A DNA stretch of 64,000 nt from Parafrankia sp. EUN1f. GTDB lineage: Bacteria; Actinomycetota; Actinomycetes; Frankiales; Frankiaceae. Of the stretch, positions 25,160-33,557 are shown one piece after another; position 1 is the stretch's first letter, and each line of letters starts with the position of its first letter. Both the position numbers and the translations under genes were made by a program. The notes below the pieces were generated by a model that saw only the letters and a program-made list of their open reading frames with translations, was not told where the DNA came from and searched no databases. The DNA is taken from positions 18,457 through 82,456 of the forward strand of contig NZ_ADGX01000020.1 of the NCBI RefSeq assembly GCF_000177675.1. The letters are read 5' to 3'.

Positions 25160-25519
25160 TCACGTCCCCAGACCCGCTCGGCCGGGGGCCTGGAGACTCC
25201 AGAGACGCCCGTCGGGATCACGGACAGTCATCTCCCTGGTGCCCCAGTGGGTGTCCTCGAACGGGGTGACGACGTCAACCGCGGGGTCGGGCTGGAAGGT
25301 GTCCGCGTCAGGCACCTTCAGTACGATGCGCGGCGCCTGGAGTTCCCGGGACTCGGGCATCTCCGCGATGAAGACGTAGGGGCCGTCGCCGTTGCGAAGC
25401 TGGCCGGAGTTGTGACCGGTGTCGAACTCCAGCTTGAAACCCAGCGCCTGGAAGAACCCTGCCGCCCTGCCCCAGTTGTGGGTCTCCAGGAACACGGCTT
25501 CGATTCCTTCGGTCGTCAT
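25160..25519 (-). CDS. glyoxalase/VOC-superfamily protein
   Basis: A 119-residue vicinal-oxygen-chelate protein: EAVFLETHNWGRAAGFFQAL is the first beta-alpha unit, GFKLEFDTGHNSGQL the next strands, and TREMTVRDPDGRLWSLQ the usual closing strand-DPDG-strand. It may bind or isomerise a small molecule, or confer resistance. The start ATG at 25519 lies 1 nt after the RHH stop, so the three genes are tightly coupled. Confidence 0.88.
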   Translation of the reverse strand: MTTEGIEAVFLETHNWGRAAGFFQALGFKLEFDTGHNSGQLRNGDGPYVFIAEMPESRELQAPRIVLKVPDADTFQPDPAVDVVTPFEDTHWGTREMTVRDPDGRLWSLQAPGRAGLGT

Positions 25520-25520
25520 G

Positions 25521-25703
25521 TCAGGTCTCCGTTTCTGACGGTCGCTGCCCGCGGGCGTCGTCAAGGTAGGCGCGCAGTGCCTCGGCGACGAGCGCCGAGA
25601 GGGACAGCCCCGACTCGATGGCATGGTGTTTGACCTGCTTGATCAGCCCGATCGGCAGGTACACGTTGAACTGCTTGACGTCCTCGTCGCCCACGGTCGC
25701 CAC
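25521..25703 (-). CDS. ribbon-helix-helix (CopG-like) regulator
   Basis: A 60-residue protein: [20 protein letters not shown] is the DNA-contacting strand and helix 1, [20 protein letters not shown] helix 2. It heads an operon with a VOC protein and a methyltransferase rather than a toxin. The start is GTG at 25703 with no ribosome site and a TAGCAT box a few bases upstream, so the transcript may be leaderless. The promoter carries three CTAGC repeats that are its probable operator. Confidence 0.8.
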   Translation of the reverse strand: MATVGDEDVKQFNVYLPIGLIKQVKHHAIESGLSLSALVAEALRAYLDDARGQRPSETET

Positions 25704-25704
25704 T

Positions 25705-25725
25705 CTAGCATGCTAGCAATCTAGC
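25705..25725. promoter_or_regulatory. three 8-bp-spaced CTAGC repeats, probable RHH operator
   Basis: CTAGC occurs at 25705-25709, 25713-25717 and 25721-25725, exactly 8 bp apart, directly upstream of the RHH start codon. The first two also make the palindrome CTAGCATGCTAG. RHH dimers bind short sites in tandem with such spacing, so autoregulation is likely. Confidence 0.7.
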
Positions 25726-25980
25726 AGCAAGTCCGATGATCCCAGGGTCCCCATCCCGACTCGACGCTGCCGAGCCGTCGGCGTCGTGGCGGGGCGCCGG
25801 CCGATCCGAGTGGCGGGTCCGCGATTCGCCATCCTGCGGCCCGCGGCCCGCGGGCAATCCGCAGGCGGGTGGAAGGTGGCGTCCGCCAGTGACAACCACT
25901 GAAAGCGAGAACCGCAGGTCAGAAGGATGCCGACTGGGCAGGCCCGTCGGGTCGCCCTTGCCCTCTCGCAAGAACCTGCC

Positions 25981-26240
25981 CGCCGCACGGCGGCCCACCG
26001 GTGATCCCACGCCGCCGTGCGGCGCCAACAATCACGCCAATAGGTGCAAACGGGGCGCGGAGTCGCTTGATGCTCCGCAAGAAGTGAGGATTTCAGTTGT
26101 TCTTGCAGCCAGGATCCTCACTTCTTGCTCAGAAGCAGCGGCGGCAGTGGCGGCAGTGGAGGCCCGAAGCTCGGGATTCTGCGACGGGCTCTGGGGCGAC
26201 GAAAGTCGTCGACTCTTCGAGTCGCGGCATGGTGCCGAAC
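25981..26240. repeat. composite palindromic repeat element, copy A
   Basis: The element starts with an inverted repeat (GCCGCACGGCG / CGCCGTGCGGC, about 25983-26023), then GCAAACGGGG...GAGTCGCTTG, then a perfect 15-bp hairpin: GCAAGAAGTGAGGAT at 26077-26091 and ATCCTCACTTCTTGC at 26114-26128. A CGGCGGCAGTGG stretch, a CCCGAAGCTCGGGATTC segment and CTCTTCGAGTCGCGGCATGG follow. The same order, inverted, is found at 56029-56233; partial copies are at 43723 and 51881. No ORF is present, so it resembles a non-autonomous element. Confidence 0.8.
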
Positions 26241-26572
26241 TGGATAGGCCCAGGTCGGAGGACTTCGCTTTGGCGCGAAGCAGATGAAGGCGGATGGAAA
26301 AAGGGGCACGCCGTCTGGCGAGGGGTAGACCCGGCGCGGTCGGGTGGGCAGACGGGATCCACGCCGCCGGGTTGGCTCGGCAGCCACTAGCGTCGATGCT
26401 CCGATGGATTTCGGAAATCGGCAATATTCTCTGCACCTGACTCCAGGGATCCGAAACAGAGGGATGATTCCGGCCGCGGTGCGTCGGTCGGGTCGCGCCG
26501 CGGCTTCGTTGGCATCCGAGCCGTGGCGCGTGCTCGGCCGGCGTCGGCGATGACGACGGCAGGGTCACACTC

Positions 26573-27364
26573 CTAAACGTCGAAGTCGGTGTATACCGGC
26601 GCGTGATCACTCCAGCGCTGGTCATATGCCGGCGCCCGGTCGACGGCGGCGGACAGGAGCCGTTCGGCTAGTTGGCCGGTGGAGATCAGATAGTCGATGC
26701 GCCAGCCGGCGTCGGTATCGTATGCCCGACCTCGCCACGACCACCACGTATATGGGCCGGGCTGCTCTCCCGCGAAGTTCCGCACGAGGTCCACGAAACC
26801 GTCATCGGTGAACAGCTGGTCGAGCCAGGCCCGTTCCTGGGGAAGGAATCCGGCCTTCTTCAGATTGCCCTTCCAGTTCTTCAGGTCGATCTCGCGGTGG
26901 CATATGTTGAGGTCACCGCACACCAGCACGTGCCGACCGTCCGCGGCCAGCTTCGCCATGCGTTCCCGGATCGCGGCGAGGAAACGGTACTTCTCCTCCT
27001 GCAGGGGCGTGTCGGCCTCGCCGGTGTGCACGTACACGGACACCACCGTCAGCAGCCCGGGATCGCCGTCCAGCGAGAAGTCCGCCTCCACCCATCGGCC
27101 ACTGCCGGTGAAGTCGCCGAGCCCCAGCCGGACGTCCACCGGCGCCGCCCGGGACAGGACCGCGACCCCGGCCCGGCCTTTCGCCGCCGACGCCTCGTGG
27201 ACGATGTGCCAGCCCGGCCCGACCGCGTCCGCCAGGATCGCGTCGTCGGCGCGCACCTCCTGCACGCACAGGATGTCCGGGCGCCGGTCCTCCAGCCACG
27301 TGCCCATTCCCCGCCGCCTGGCCGCGCGAATGCCGTTCACATTGACCGTCGCCACTCTGAGCAC
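26573..27364 (-). CDS. xthA: exodeoxyribonuclease III
   Basis: A 263-residue enzyme of the exonuclease-endonuclease-phosphatase fold acting on abasic sites and 3' blocks in base-excision repair. Motifs are complete: VATVNVNGIRAA (Asn), CVQEVRAD (metal Glu), VVSVYVHTGEAD, VLVCGDLNICH (Asp and Asn), YTWWSWRGRAYDTDAGWRID and the catalytic pair SDHAPV. Length is typical. It is a single gene; the two-component operon begins 54 bp away on the same strand. Confidence 0.96.
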   Translation of the reverse strand: MLRVATVNVNGIRAARRRGMGTWLEDRRPDILCVQEVRADDAILADAVGPGWHIVHEASAAKGRAGVAVLSRAAPVDVRLGLGDFTGSGRWVEADFSLDGDPGLLTVVSVYVHTGEADTPLQEEKYRFLAAIRERMAKLAADGRHVLVCGDLNICHREIDLKNWKGNLKKAGFLPQERAWLDQLFTDDGFVDLVRNFAGEQPGPYTWWSWRGRAYDTDAGWRIDYLISTGQLAERLLSAAVDRAPAYDQRWSDHAPVYTDFDV

Positions 27365-27417
27365 CGCGCCCCGGCCTCCTCATCAGCACCTTTCCACCAT
27401 GGAAGCAGGGCGGGCGG

Positions 27418-28149
27418 TCAGTCCGGGTGGCGGGGTGGGTTGGCCGAGGGCCGGACGAGGCCGATCTCGTAGGCGAAGACGACGGCCTGCACCCGGTCGC
27501 GAAGCTCGAGTTTGCCGAGGATGCGGCCGACGTGGGTTTTCACGGTTCCTTCGGCGAGGACGAGCCGGGTGGCGATCTCCGCGTTCGACAGGCCGGCCGC
27601 GACCTCACCGAGGACGTCGCGCTCGCGGTCGGTGAGCCGAGCGAGCCTGTCAGCTCCGTCCCGGCCGGGTCCTGCCCCGAACGGGCGGTGACCGGCACCG
27701 GATCCGCTGTCGTCCAGGTCGGGCAGGCGGTGCGCGAAACCGTCGAGCAGCCGCCGGGTGGTGCTCGGCGCGACGACGGCGTCCCCGGCCGCGACAGTGC
27801 GGATGCCGGCGAGCAGGTCGTCCGGCGGGACGTCCTTGAGCAGGAATCCGCTGGCACCGGCCCGCAACCCGGCGAACGCGTATCGGTCGAGGTCGAACGT
27901 GGTCAGGATGAGCACCTTCGAGGCGCCGCCGGAGGCGACGATCCGCCGGGTCGCCTCGATCCCGTCGACACCCGGCATCCGCACGTCCATCAGGACGACG
28001 TCCGGGGCCAGCTCGGCGGTGAGCCGGACGGCGGTGCCACCGTCCCCGGCTTCGCCGACCACTCTGAGGTCCGGCTGCGAGTCCAGCACCATGCGGAAGC
28101 CCATCCGCAGCAGTGGCTGGTCGTCGACCAGGAGCACGGTCGTCGTCAA
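27418..28149 (-). CDS. NarL/LuxR-type response regulator
   Basis: A 243-residue regulator. The receiver has VLLVDDQPLLRMGF, the phospho-acceptor Asp in VVLMDVRMPGVDG, LILTTFD and the Lys in GFLLKDVPP. The LuxR-type helix-turn-helix is at about 175-235 (LTDRERDVLGEVAAGLSNAEIA, GTVKTHVGRILGKL). Translation starts at TTG 28149, overlapping the kinase stop by 4 nt. It likely controls the adjacent ABC exporter. Confidence 0.95.
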   Translation of the reverse strand: MTTTVLLVDDQPLLRMGFRMVLDSQPDLRVVGEAGDGGTAVRLTAELAPDVVLMDVRMPGVDGIEATRRIVASGGASKVLILTTFDLDRYAFAGLRAGASGFLLKDVPPDDLLAGIRTVAAGDAVVAPSTTRRLLDGFAHRLPDLDDSGSGAGHRPFGAGPGRDGADRLARLTDRERDVLGEVAAGLSNAEIATRLVLAEGTVKTHVGRILGKLELRDRVQAVVFAYEIGLVRPSANPPRHPD

Positions 28150-29633
28150 GATTTCCCCGCCTCCAGCGTTTCCCGCGCCGTGCCCGGATCAGGATGGTGC
28201 GGGCTGGAGCTGTCCGCGGCTCTGATCCGAGCGGTGACCCGCCATCCGTCGTGTCGTCCGGTGACCGGCCCCGCGGTCAGTGTCCCGCCATGCAGAGCGG
28301 CGCGTTCCCGCATGCCCTGAACTCCGCGTCCGCCGGTCGGCGCCGGACCGGTGGCCGGCACCCCGCGGCCGTCGTCCACGATCTCGACGTCCACACCGAC
28401 GGCGTCGTAACGCAGCAGAATCCGTGCCCGCGTGCCGGGCCCGCTGTGCTTGAGAACATTGGTGAGCGACTCCTGGACGATGCGGAACACGGTGAGCTCC
28501 GCATCGGCGGTGAGCGTTCGGCGCCTTCCAGAACTGGTCAGTCGCACCGTCAGCCCAGCCTGCCGGATCTGGTCGATCAGGTCGTCGAGGTCGCCGATTC
28601 CCGGTTGCGGAGCGGTCTCGGCGGGGCCGCTCGGATCGGCGATGGCGGTCGCGATCGCGGCCAGGTCTGCGATGCCGGCCGTGTGCCCGGCTCCCGCTCT
28701 TACCCCTGCTCCCGCTCTTACCCCGGTTCCCGCCCCTACCCCGGCCGCGGAGGCCGCGGACGCCGCGGAGGGCGGCGGTTCGATCTCGGTCCGCTCGTCG
28801 CGCAGGACGCCGAGCAGTCCGCGCATCTGCGCAAGCGCCTCACGGCCGGTGGCCGAGACCTGCTCGACCGCCCGCGTCGCACGCGCCGTCCCCTCGTCGA
28901 CGTTCGTGGCTGGGCCCGCGGCTGTACGCGACGGTGCCGGGCCGCGCAGGGCGAAGGTGGCCCCGTCCGCCAGCGCGATCATGACGGAGAGGTTGTGCGC
29001 CACGATGTCGTGCATCTCGCGGGCGATCCTGGCCCGTTCCCGGGCCGCGGCGAGTCTGGCCTGCTGGTCCCGCTCCCGTTCCAGCCTGGCCGCGCGGTCA
29101 GCAAGGGCGGTGAGGTAGGCCCGCCGGGTGTTCATGTTCACGCCGAGCACGCCGGCGGTGATCCCGAGCGCGCCGAGGAAGACCGCGGCAGCGACCCGGT
29201 CGTAGAAGCGGGCGCCGGGCAGGCCGACGCAGAACCAGACGACCAGCGCGGTGAGGGCCGCGGCCGCGGCTGCCGCCATCCGCCGCGGCCGCCGCGCGGC
29301 GACCGTGTAGAACGCGATCAGCAGCGACATGGTGCCGAAGCTCTGAACCCACAGCAGGAGCTGGAGGGCCGCGGCTGCCGCGCAGGCCGCGAAGACCGCG
29401 ATCGGATGGCGCCGCCGGAGGCACAGCGGCGCGACCGACGCGACGGTGAGCAGCAGAGCCCCGACAGACGGACCCGTCAGATCGACAGTGGGCGGCAGCG
29501 CGACGAGACCCAGCATCGCGGCCAGGGCGGAGTCGACGAGTACCGGATGGGCCCGCAGAGCCCGGCCCAGCCGCCCGTGCCGCATCCGTCCGAAGACCAC
29601 ACCGGGGACATCCGGCGGCTCCGCCGTGCTCAT
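28146..29633 (-). CDS. sensor histidine kinase (HisKA_3 type)
   Basis: A 495-residue kinase with several N-terminal membrane segments (about 35-160), then the dimerisation/phosphoacceptor helix ARIAREMHDIVAHNLSVMI with the conserved His. An Ala/Gly-rich insert with tandem GAG-VRA units precedes the ATPase domain (FRIVQESLTNVLKHS as N-box, VDDGRGVP, GRGVQGMRERAALHGG). ATG at 29633 has GGAGG 9 nt upstream and is preferred over two earlier ATGs. It partners the response regulator downstream; the signal is unknown, but the neighbouring ABC exporter suggests envelope or drug stress. Confidence 0.93.
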   Translation of the reverse strand: MSTAEPPDVPGVVFGRMRHGRLGRALRAHPVLVDSALAAMLGLVALPPTVDLTGPSVGALLLTVASVAPLCLRRRHPIAVFAACAAAAALQLLLWVQSFGTMSLLIAFYTVAARRPRRMAAAAAAALTALVVWFCVGLPGARFYDRVAAAVFLGALGITAGVLGVNMNTRRAYLTALADRAARLERERDQQARLAAARERARIAREMHDIVAHNLSVMIALADGATFALRGPAPSRTAAGPATNVDEGTARATRAVEQVSATGREALAQMRGLLGVLRDERTEIEPPPSAASAASAAGVGAGTGVRAGAGVRAGAGHTAGIADLAAIATAIADPSGPAETAPQPGIGDLDDLIDQIRQAGLTVRLTSSGRRRTLTADAELTVFRIVQESLTNVLKHSGPGTRARILLRYDAVGVDVEIVDDGRGVPATGPAPTGGRGVQGMRERAALHGGTLTAGPVTGRHDGWRVTARIRAADSSSPHHPDPGTARETLEAGKS

Positions 29634-29749
29634 GCCGCTCATCCTCCTCTCGCCCACAGCCTCGCCGCCCACCGCTGGCTCGCCGACCGCCGACGCCGAC
29701 GCCGACCGCCGACCGCTGACCCCGCGGGCGTGTTCGGAGGTGGCCGTGC

Positions 29750-30691
29750 TCAGACGTCCCGGCGGGCCAGGACGATGGCGGCGGCGACCAGCGTCACCAC
29801 CAGGTAGACGGTCATCATCACCGCGGCGGTGCCGGGGGAGAACGAGTTGCCGGAGCCCTGGGTGGAGATGAGGACCTCGCCGATCGAGGCGGGCAGATAC
29901 CGGTTGATCGACTGCATGCTCGCGGGCAGCAGGCCCACCACCATCGGCAGCCCGAGCAGGACGGCGAGCAGCGCCGACACGGCACCGGCGGTGCTGCGCA
30001 GCAGTGCGCCGATGGCGAGGCCGAGCAGCCCCACCGCGGTCAGGAAGAACGCGCAGCCGAGGATCGCCCGCGCCGCGCCCGGCGAGCCGATCGAGACGCT
30101 GAGATCATCGCCGGCGAGGATCGCCTGGCCGACGGTGAACGAGAGCAGACCCGTGACCAGCGTCAGGGCGAACGCGACACCGGCGAACACGACGGCCTTG
30201 GCCCAGAGCACCGGTAGCCGTCGGGGAACCAGGGTCAGCGTCGCGCGGATCATTCCGGTGGTGTACTCGCCCGTGATCATCAGTACGCCGAGGACGCCGA
30301 TCGTGATCTGCGCCAGCAGCGCGCCGCCGAGGCTGGGGGCGGTCGCGTCGAAGTCGGCGTACTCCGGGTCGAGGGTGGTCCCGTCGTCGGCGGCCATCGC
30401 GCAGAGCAGGACCGCGAGGCCGATCATCGCGGCAACGGTGAGGGCCAGGGTCCACCAGGTGGACCGCAACGACCGGAACTTCGTCCACTCGGATCGGACC
30501 AGGCCGAGGAAGACGACGTCACCCGCCGGGCCCGCGGCGTTCACCGCTCCGGTCGCGCTGGCGGTGCCGGTCCCGTTCGTGCCGGTCCCGTTCGCCGAAC
30601 CGGTCGCGTTCGCCGGGTCTGCGACGTCCCTGCCGTTGGCGGGGGCCGTGATCGTCCGACCGTCCCGGGGATCTGTGAACTGGGTGCTCAT
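29750..30691 (-). CDS. ABC-2 type transporter permease
   Basis: A 313-residue permease. A ~65-residue soluble N-terminus contains an Asn/Gly/Thr/Ala repeat (ATGSANGTGTNGTGTASATG). Six membrane segments follow, beginning VRSEWTKFRSLRSTWWTLAL and ending AAVMMTVYLVVTLVAAAIVL; TGEYTTGMIRATLTLVPRR is the family's conserved loop. It overlaps the ATPase gene by 4 nt (ATGA). Together they form an exporter of the antibiotic/lipid type; the substrate is unknown. Confidence 0.92.
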   Translation of the reverse strand: MSTQFTDPRDGRTITAPANGRDVADPANATGSANGTGTNGTGTASATGAVNAAGPAGDVVFLGLVRSEWTKFRSLRSTWWTLALTVAAMIGLAVLLCAMAADDGTTLDPEYADFDATAPSLGGALLAQITIGVLGVLMITGEYTTGMIRATLTLVPRRLPVLWAKAVVFAGVAFALTLVTGLLSFTVGQAILAGDDLSVSIGSPGAARAILGCAFFLTAVGLLGLAIGALLRSTAGAVSALLAVLLGLPMVVGLLPASMQSINRYLPASIGEVLISTQGSGNSFSPGTAAVMMTVYLVVTLVAAAIVLARRDV

Positions 30692-31728
30692 CGGTTCGCT
30701 CCGATACCGGCCGGTGCCGCGTTCGTGAACTCGACGGCGTCGCGGGTGATGTTCATGAACGCGTCCTCGAGGGAGACGAGGCGGGGGGTGAGCTCGTGCA
30801 GGGCGATCCCGCCGGCGCGGGCCAGCTCGCCGATCCGGGCGCTGGCCAGGCCCGCGACCTCGATCGTCTCGGCGGTCCCGATCGCCGCGGACACCTGATC
30901 CGGCGTCGGGCCGGACCGGTGGGCGGGTTGGTGGGCGGGCTGGTGGCCCGGGGGGTCGGCGGGCAGCCGGGTGGTTGCCGGGTCGGGCGTCGCGGTGACC
31001 GTCGCGCCTTCCCGGACCAGAATCTCGGCGAGTGCCGCGGCGTGCGGCGAACGGACGTGCACCCGGTTCCCGGAGGCGGCACGGACGAAGTCGGCGACCG
31101 ACGTCTCCTGGATCAGCCGGCCCCGCCCGATCACGATCAGCTCGGTGGCGGTCAGCGCCATCTCGCTCATCAGATGCGACGAGACGAGCACGGCGCGATC
31201 CTGCGCGGCGAACCCGCGCAGCAGGTCGCGGATCCAGCGGATGCCCTCCGGGTCCAGCCCGTTCACCGGCTCGTCGAGGATCAGCGTCGACGGGTCGCCG
31301 AGCAGGGCGGAGGCGATGCCGAGCCGCTGGCCCATCCCCAGGGAGAAGCCGCCGGCCCGTTTGTGGGCGACGTCGCGCAGTCCCACCAGTTCGATCACCT
31401 CGTCGATCCGCCGCCGGGCGACGCCGTGCGTCTGGGCCAGTGCAAGCAGGTGGTTGGCGGCGCTGCGCCCGGTGTGGATCGCCCGCGCCTCCAACAGGGC
31501 CCCGACGTGGCGCATCGGTGCGGCCAGCTCACGGTAGGGCCGGCCGTCGATGAGCGCGGTGCCGCCGGTTGGCCGGTCCAGGCCCAGGATCATCCGCATG
31601 GTGGTTGACTTGCCGGCACCGTTCGGCCCGAGGAAGCCGGTGACAACCCCCGGCCTGACGGTGAAGGAGAGATCCTCGACCGCGACCTTCTCCCCGTAGC
31701 GTTTGGTGAGCCCACGCGCCTCGATCAT
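30688..31728 (-). CDS. ABC transporter ATP-binding protein
   Basis: A 346-residue ATPase with Walker [18 protein letters not shown]-loop region, signature FSLGMGQRLGIASAL (ABC motif), Walker B STLILDEPVNGLDPEGI and H-loop VLVSSHLMSE. The C-terminal extension carries an in-frame QPAHQPAH-type repeat (GHQPAHQPAHRSG). It is co-transcribed with the permease, and the two-component pair follows on the same strand after about 80 nt, so regulation of the exporter by that pair is likely. Confidence 0.95.
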   Translation of the reverse strand: MIEARGLTKRYGEKVAVEDLSFTVRPGVVTGFLGPNGAGKSTTMRMILGLDRPTGGTALIDGRPYRELAAPMRHVGALLEARAIHTGRSAANHLLALAQTHGVARRRIDEVIELVGLRDVAHKRAGGFSLGMGQRLGIASALLGDPSTLILDEPVNGLDPEGIRWIRDLLRGFAAQDRAVLVSSHLMSEMALTATELIVIGRGRLIQETSVADFVRAASGNRVHVRSPHAAALAEILVREGATVTATPDPATTRLPADPPGHQPAHQPAHRSGPTPDQVSAAIGTAETIEVAGLASARIGELARAGGIALHELTPRLVSLEDAFMNITRDAVEFTNAAPAGIGANR

Positions 31729-31843
31729 GTGTACCCCGCGTCCGTCGTCGACGTCCGGCCGGCGGCCGGCTGACGTCCCAGAACGCTAGGGATCTTCGAG
31801 GGCCCCGCCGACCACCGCGAGACCGATCTTCGGCGACCGCCGC

Positions 31844-31882
31844 GTACCTCTCAGGTCCCGGCTGCTACGCCCTGAGAGGTAC
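31844..31882. promoter_or_regulatory. 12-bp inverted repeat upstream of the ABC operon
   Basis: GTACCTCTCAGG (31844-31855) and CCTGAGAGGTAC (31871-31882) are perfect arms around a 15-nt loop. They lie 116-154 nt before the ATPase start and 47 nt after the upstream gene stop. There is no T-tract on either strand, so an operator (perhaps for the response regulator at 27418) is as likely as a terminator. Confidence 0.6.
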
Positions 31883-31928
31883 ACCGCCCGCGCCTGACGC
31901 GCCGCATCGCCACCAGGGTGCGTGATGG

Positions 31929-32306
31929 TCAGGTGGAGACGTCGGCGGTGTGATTCCAGGAGACGTCGACGTGCGTGTAGGCGGGGTTGAAGGTCAGGAG
32001 AATCCTCACCCAGCGCCAGACCGCGGTGTTGTAGACGTACCCGGTCTCCTCGGAATAGGACACGTCGACGGTGCGGTCGGGGTGGAGGCTGATTCTGGCG
32101 CTGTCGGGCCAGGCGGTGTCGGGGAGCCAGTCGACCGCGCGCGGCGGCTCGGTTTGCCGAGTGCTGGTCGAGATATTGCCGATGATGGTCTCGGTCCTGG
32201 TGAGCGTCATCGGCACCGGGGCGCCGTCGACGAGGATACGGTAGCCGCCCGCCTGATCTCTTTGTTCGGTCGTCACCCGATAGCCGTCGACGACTATTTC
32301 TGCCAT
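31929..32306 (-). CDS. hypothetical protein, 125 residues
   Basis: A soluble protein I do not recognise. It starts MAEIVVDGYRVTTEQRDQAG and has regularly spaced strands (TLTRTETIIGNIST, ISLHPDRTVDVSYSEETG, YTHVDVSWNHTA), suggesting a beta-sandwich-like fold. There is no signal peptide or cysteine. Codon use fits the genome. It lies upstream of the ABC operon on the same strand, separated by the inverted repeat at 31844. Confidence 0.7.
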   Translation of the reverse strand: MAEIVVDGYRVTTEQRDQAGGYRILVDGAPVPMTLTRTETIIGNISTSTRQTEPPRAVDWLPDTAWPDSARISLHPDRTVDVSYSEETGYVYNTAVWRWVRILLTFNPAYTHVDVSWNHTADVST

Positions 32307-32903
32307 TGCGCAAGAATACGACGGGGACCGTTACGATGGCGATCCTCAACGTCGGCGACGGACCCACGCCGAGGCGACGTACCCACGCCGGGAGGTACAC
32401 CACGCGAGGGGAGGGGGCCGGACGTCGGCCGCGGTCACCACGCCCCCACCCCGCGCCGATGGGGCGTCGATGAGGGCCGCCCGGTCATGGCCACGCGCCC
32501 TGACCCGATCCCCGCCTCGCGTGACGCCGATCCGCGACGCAGATGCGGAGCAATTATCGGCAATCGCATCGCGGATGCGGTGCCGGTCGGGTATGTTTCC
32601 GTCCCGGAGGATCTGTTCCTGACGCGGGCTGCGTCGCGGGAAGGATCTGTTGCGCTCGTCGTCACTTCGTTCGGGTCGGTCACCTGGGAAGTGCGCGGTG
32701 AGAATCCGGCGACGGGCGACGTCACCCCGGGCATGGAGAACCGGCCACGCGGTCATGGGGCTGGTATTCGCCTGGTCGATGGGTGGTTCCGTCCGGAGTT
32801 CTTCAGCTCTTCATTCCACCACGAATCCGACCGTGCACGGTTCGTGATTTCTCCCGTGGTACGGCCGGGAAATCTGTCCATTCAGGTAGTGAGGAAGAAG
32901 GCG
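32307..32903. other. intergenic stretch, no supported gene
   Basis: A plus-strand frame stays open through this stretch, but it is the antisense of the 31929 gene and then sequence without codon bias or domains. A short direct repeat (ACCCACGCCG at about 32362 and 32390) is seen. The last ~100 bases likely hold the promoter and leader of the signal-peptide gene at 32904 (GAGGAAG at 32891). Confidence 0.5.
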
Positions 32904-33557
32904 ATGGCGAAGAAGTCCCAGCGATCCCCGCTGGCGGCGGCACTCGTTCTGGGCACCGCGCTGGCTGTCACGCTGCCCGGAACCGCGTACGCGGCAACCA
33001 CCATCGCGGTGCGTACCGCCACCCCCGCATCCGGTCCGGGCACGGCCAACACGGAGAACACGAGCGACGCGAACTTCAGCCGGTCGTGCCCGAACGAGAC
33101 GGAGCGCAGTCTCCTGCGGCGGGACCGTTTCGGGTTCGTGTTCCAGTTCGGCCAGCTCGTGCCCGAACTGTCCGCAGAGGAGAACGTCGCGCTGGCGTTG
33201 CTGCTCGGCGGGGCGAAGCGGGCCGCCGCGCTGGCGCAGGCGCGGCCGTGGTTCGAGCGGCTCGGCATCGCCGGGCTGGAGCGGCGCCGAGCCGGTGAGC
33301 TGTCCGGCGGCCAGGCGCAGCGGGTGGCGTTGGCGCGGGGCCTCGTCAGCCGGCCGGAAGTGCTGTTCGCCGACGAGCCGACTGGCCGGTGGGCGGGAGT
33401 CCGCCGGGCGGCTCGCCGTACTCGCCGGTGCGGTGGCGCTCGGCGTCGGCATGCTGCTGGCCACCCTCGCCGGGATGAACGCCGTCAAGGCGCAGAACCT
33501 GCGTTACGGCTGGCTCAACACGGCGATCGCGCCGGACTCCACCCAGGGTTCGGGTGA
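32904..33557 (+). pseudogene. chimaera: signal peptide fused to an ABC ATPase fragment
   Basis: ATG at 32904, with a good GAGGAAG site, starts a secreted protein: KKSQRSPLAAALVLGTALAV, cleavage-like YAATT and a Thr/Ala/Pro/Asn stretch. At about 33080 the same frame passes into a LolD/MacB-type ATPase: RRDRFGFVFQFGQLVPELS (Q-loop), the signature AGELSGGQAQRVALARGL and Walker B EVLFADEPTG. Walker A is missing. After Walker B (about 33385) another junction leads into a permease gene in a different frame, and the chimaeric frame stops at 33557. A stable product is unlikely. Confidence 0.75.

Noticed and set aside
26077..26128. CRISPR repeat or integron attC site
   Set aside because: Only one hairpin is present, with no regularly spaced direct repeats or spacers, and no cas or integrase gene is near.
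31950..32903. Long plus-strand open frame leading into the chimaera
   Set aside because: It is antisense to the 31929 gene and has no domain; the ribosome site and signal peptide at 32904 mark the real start.
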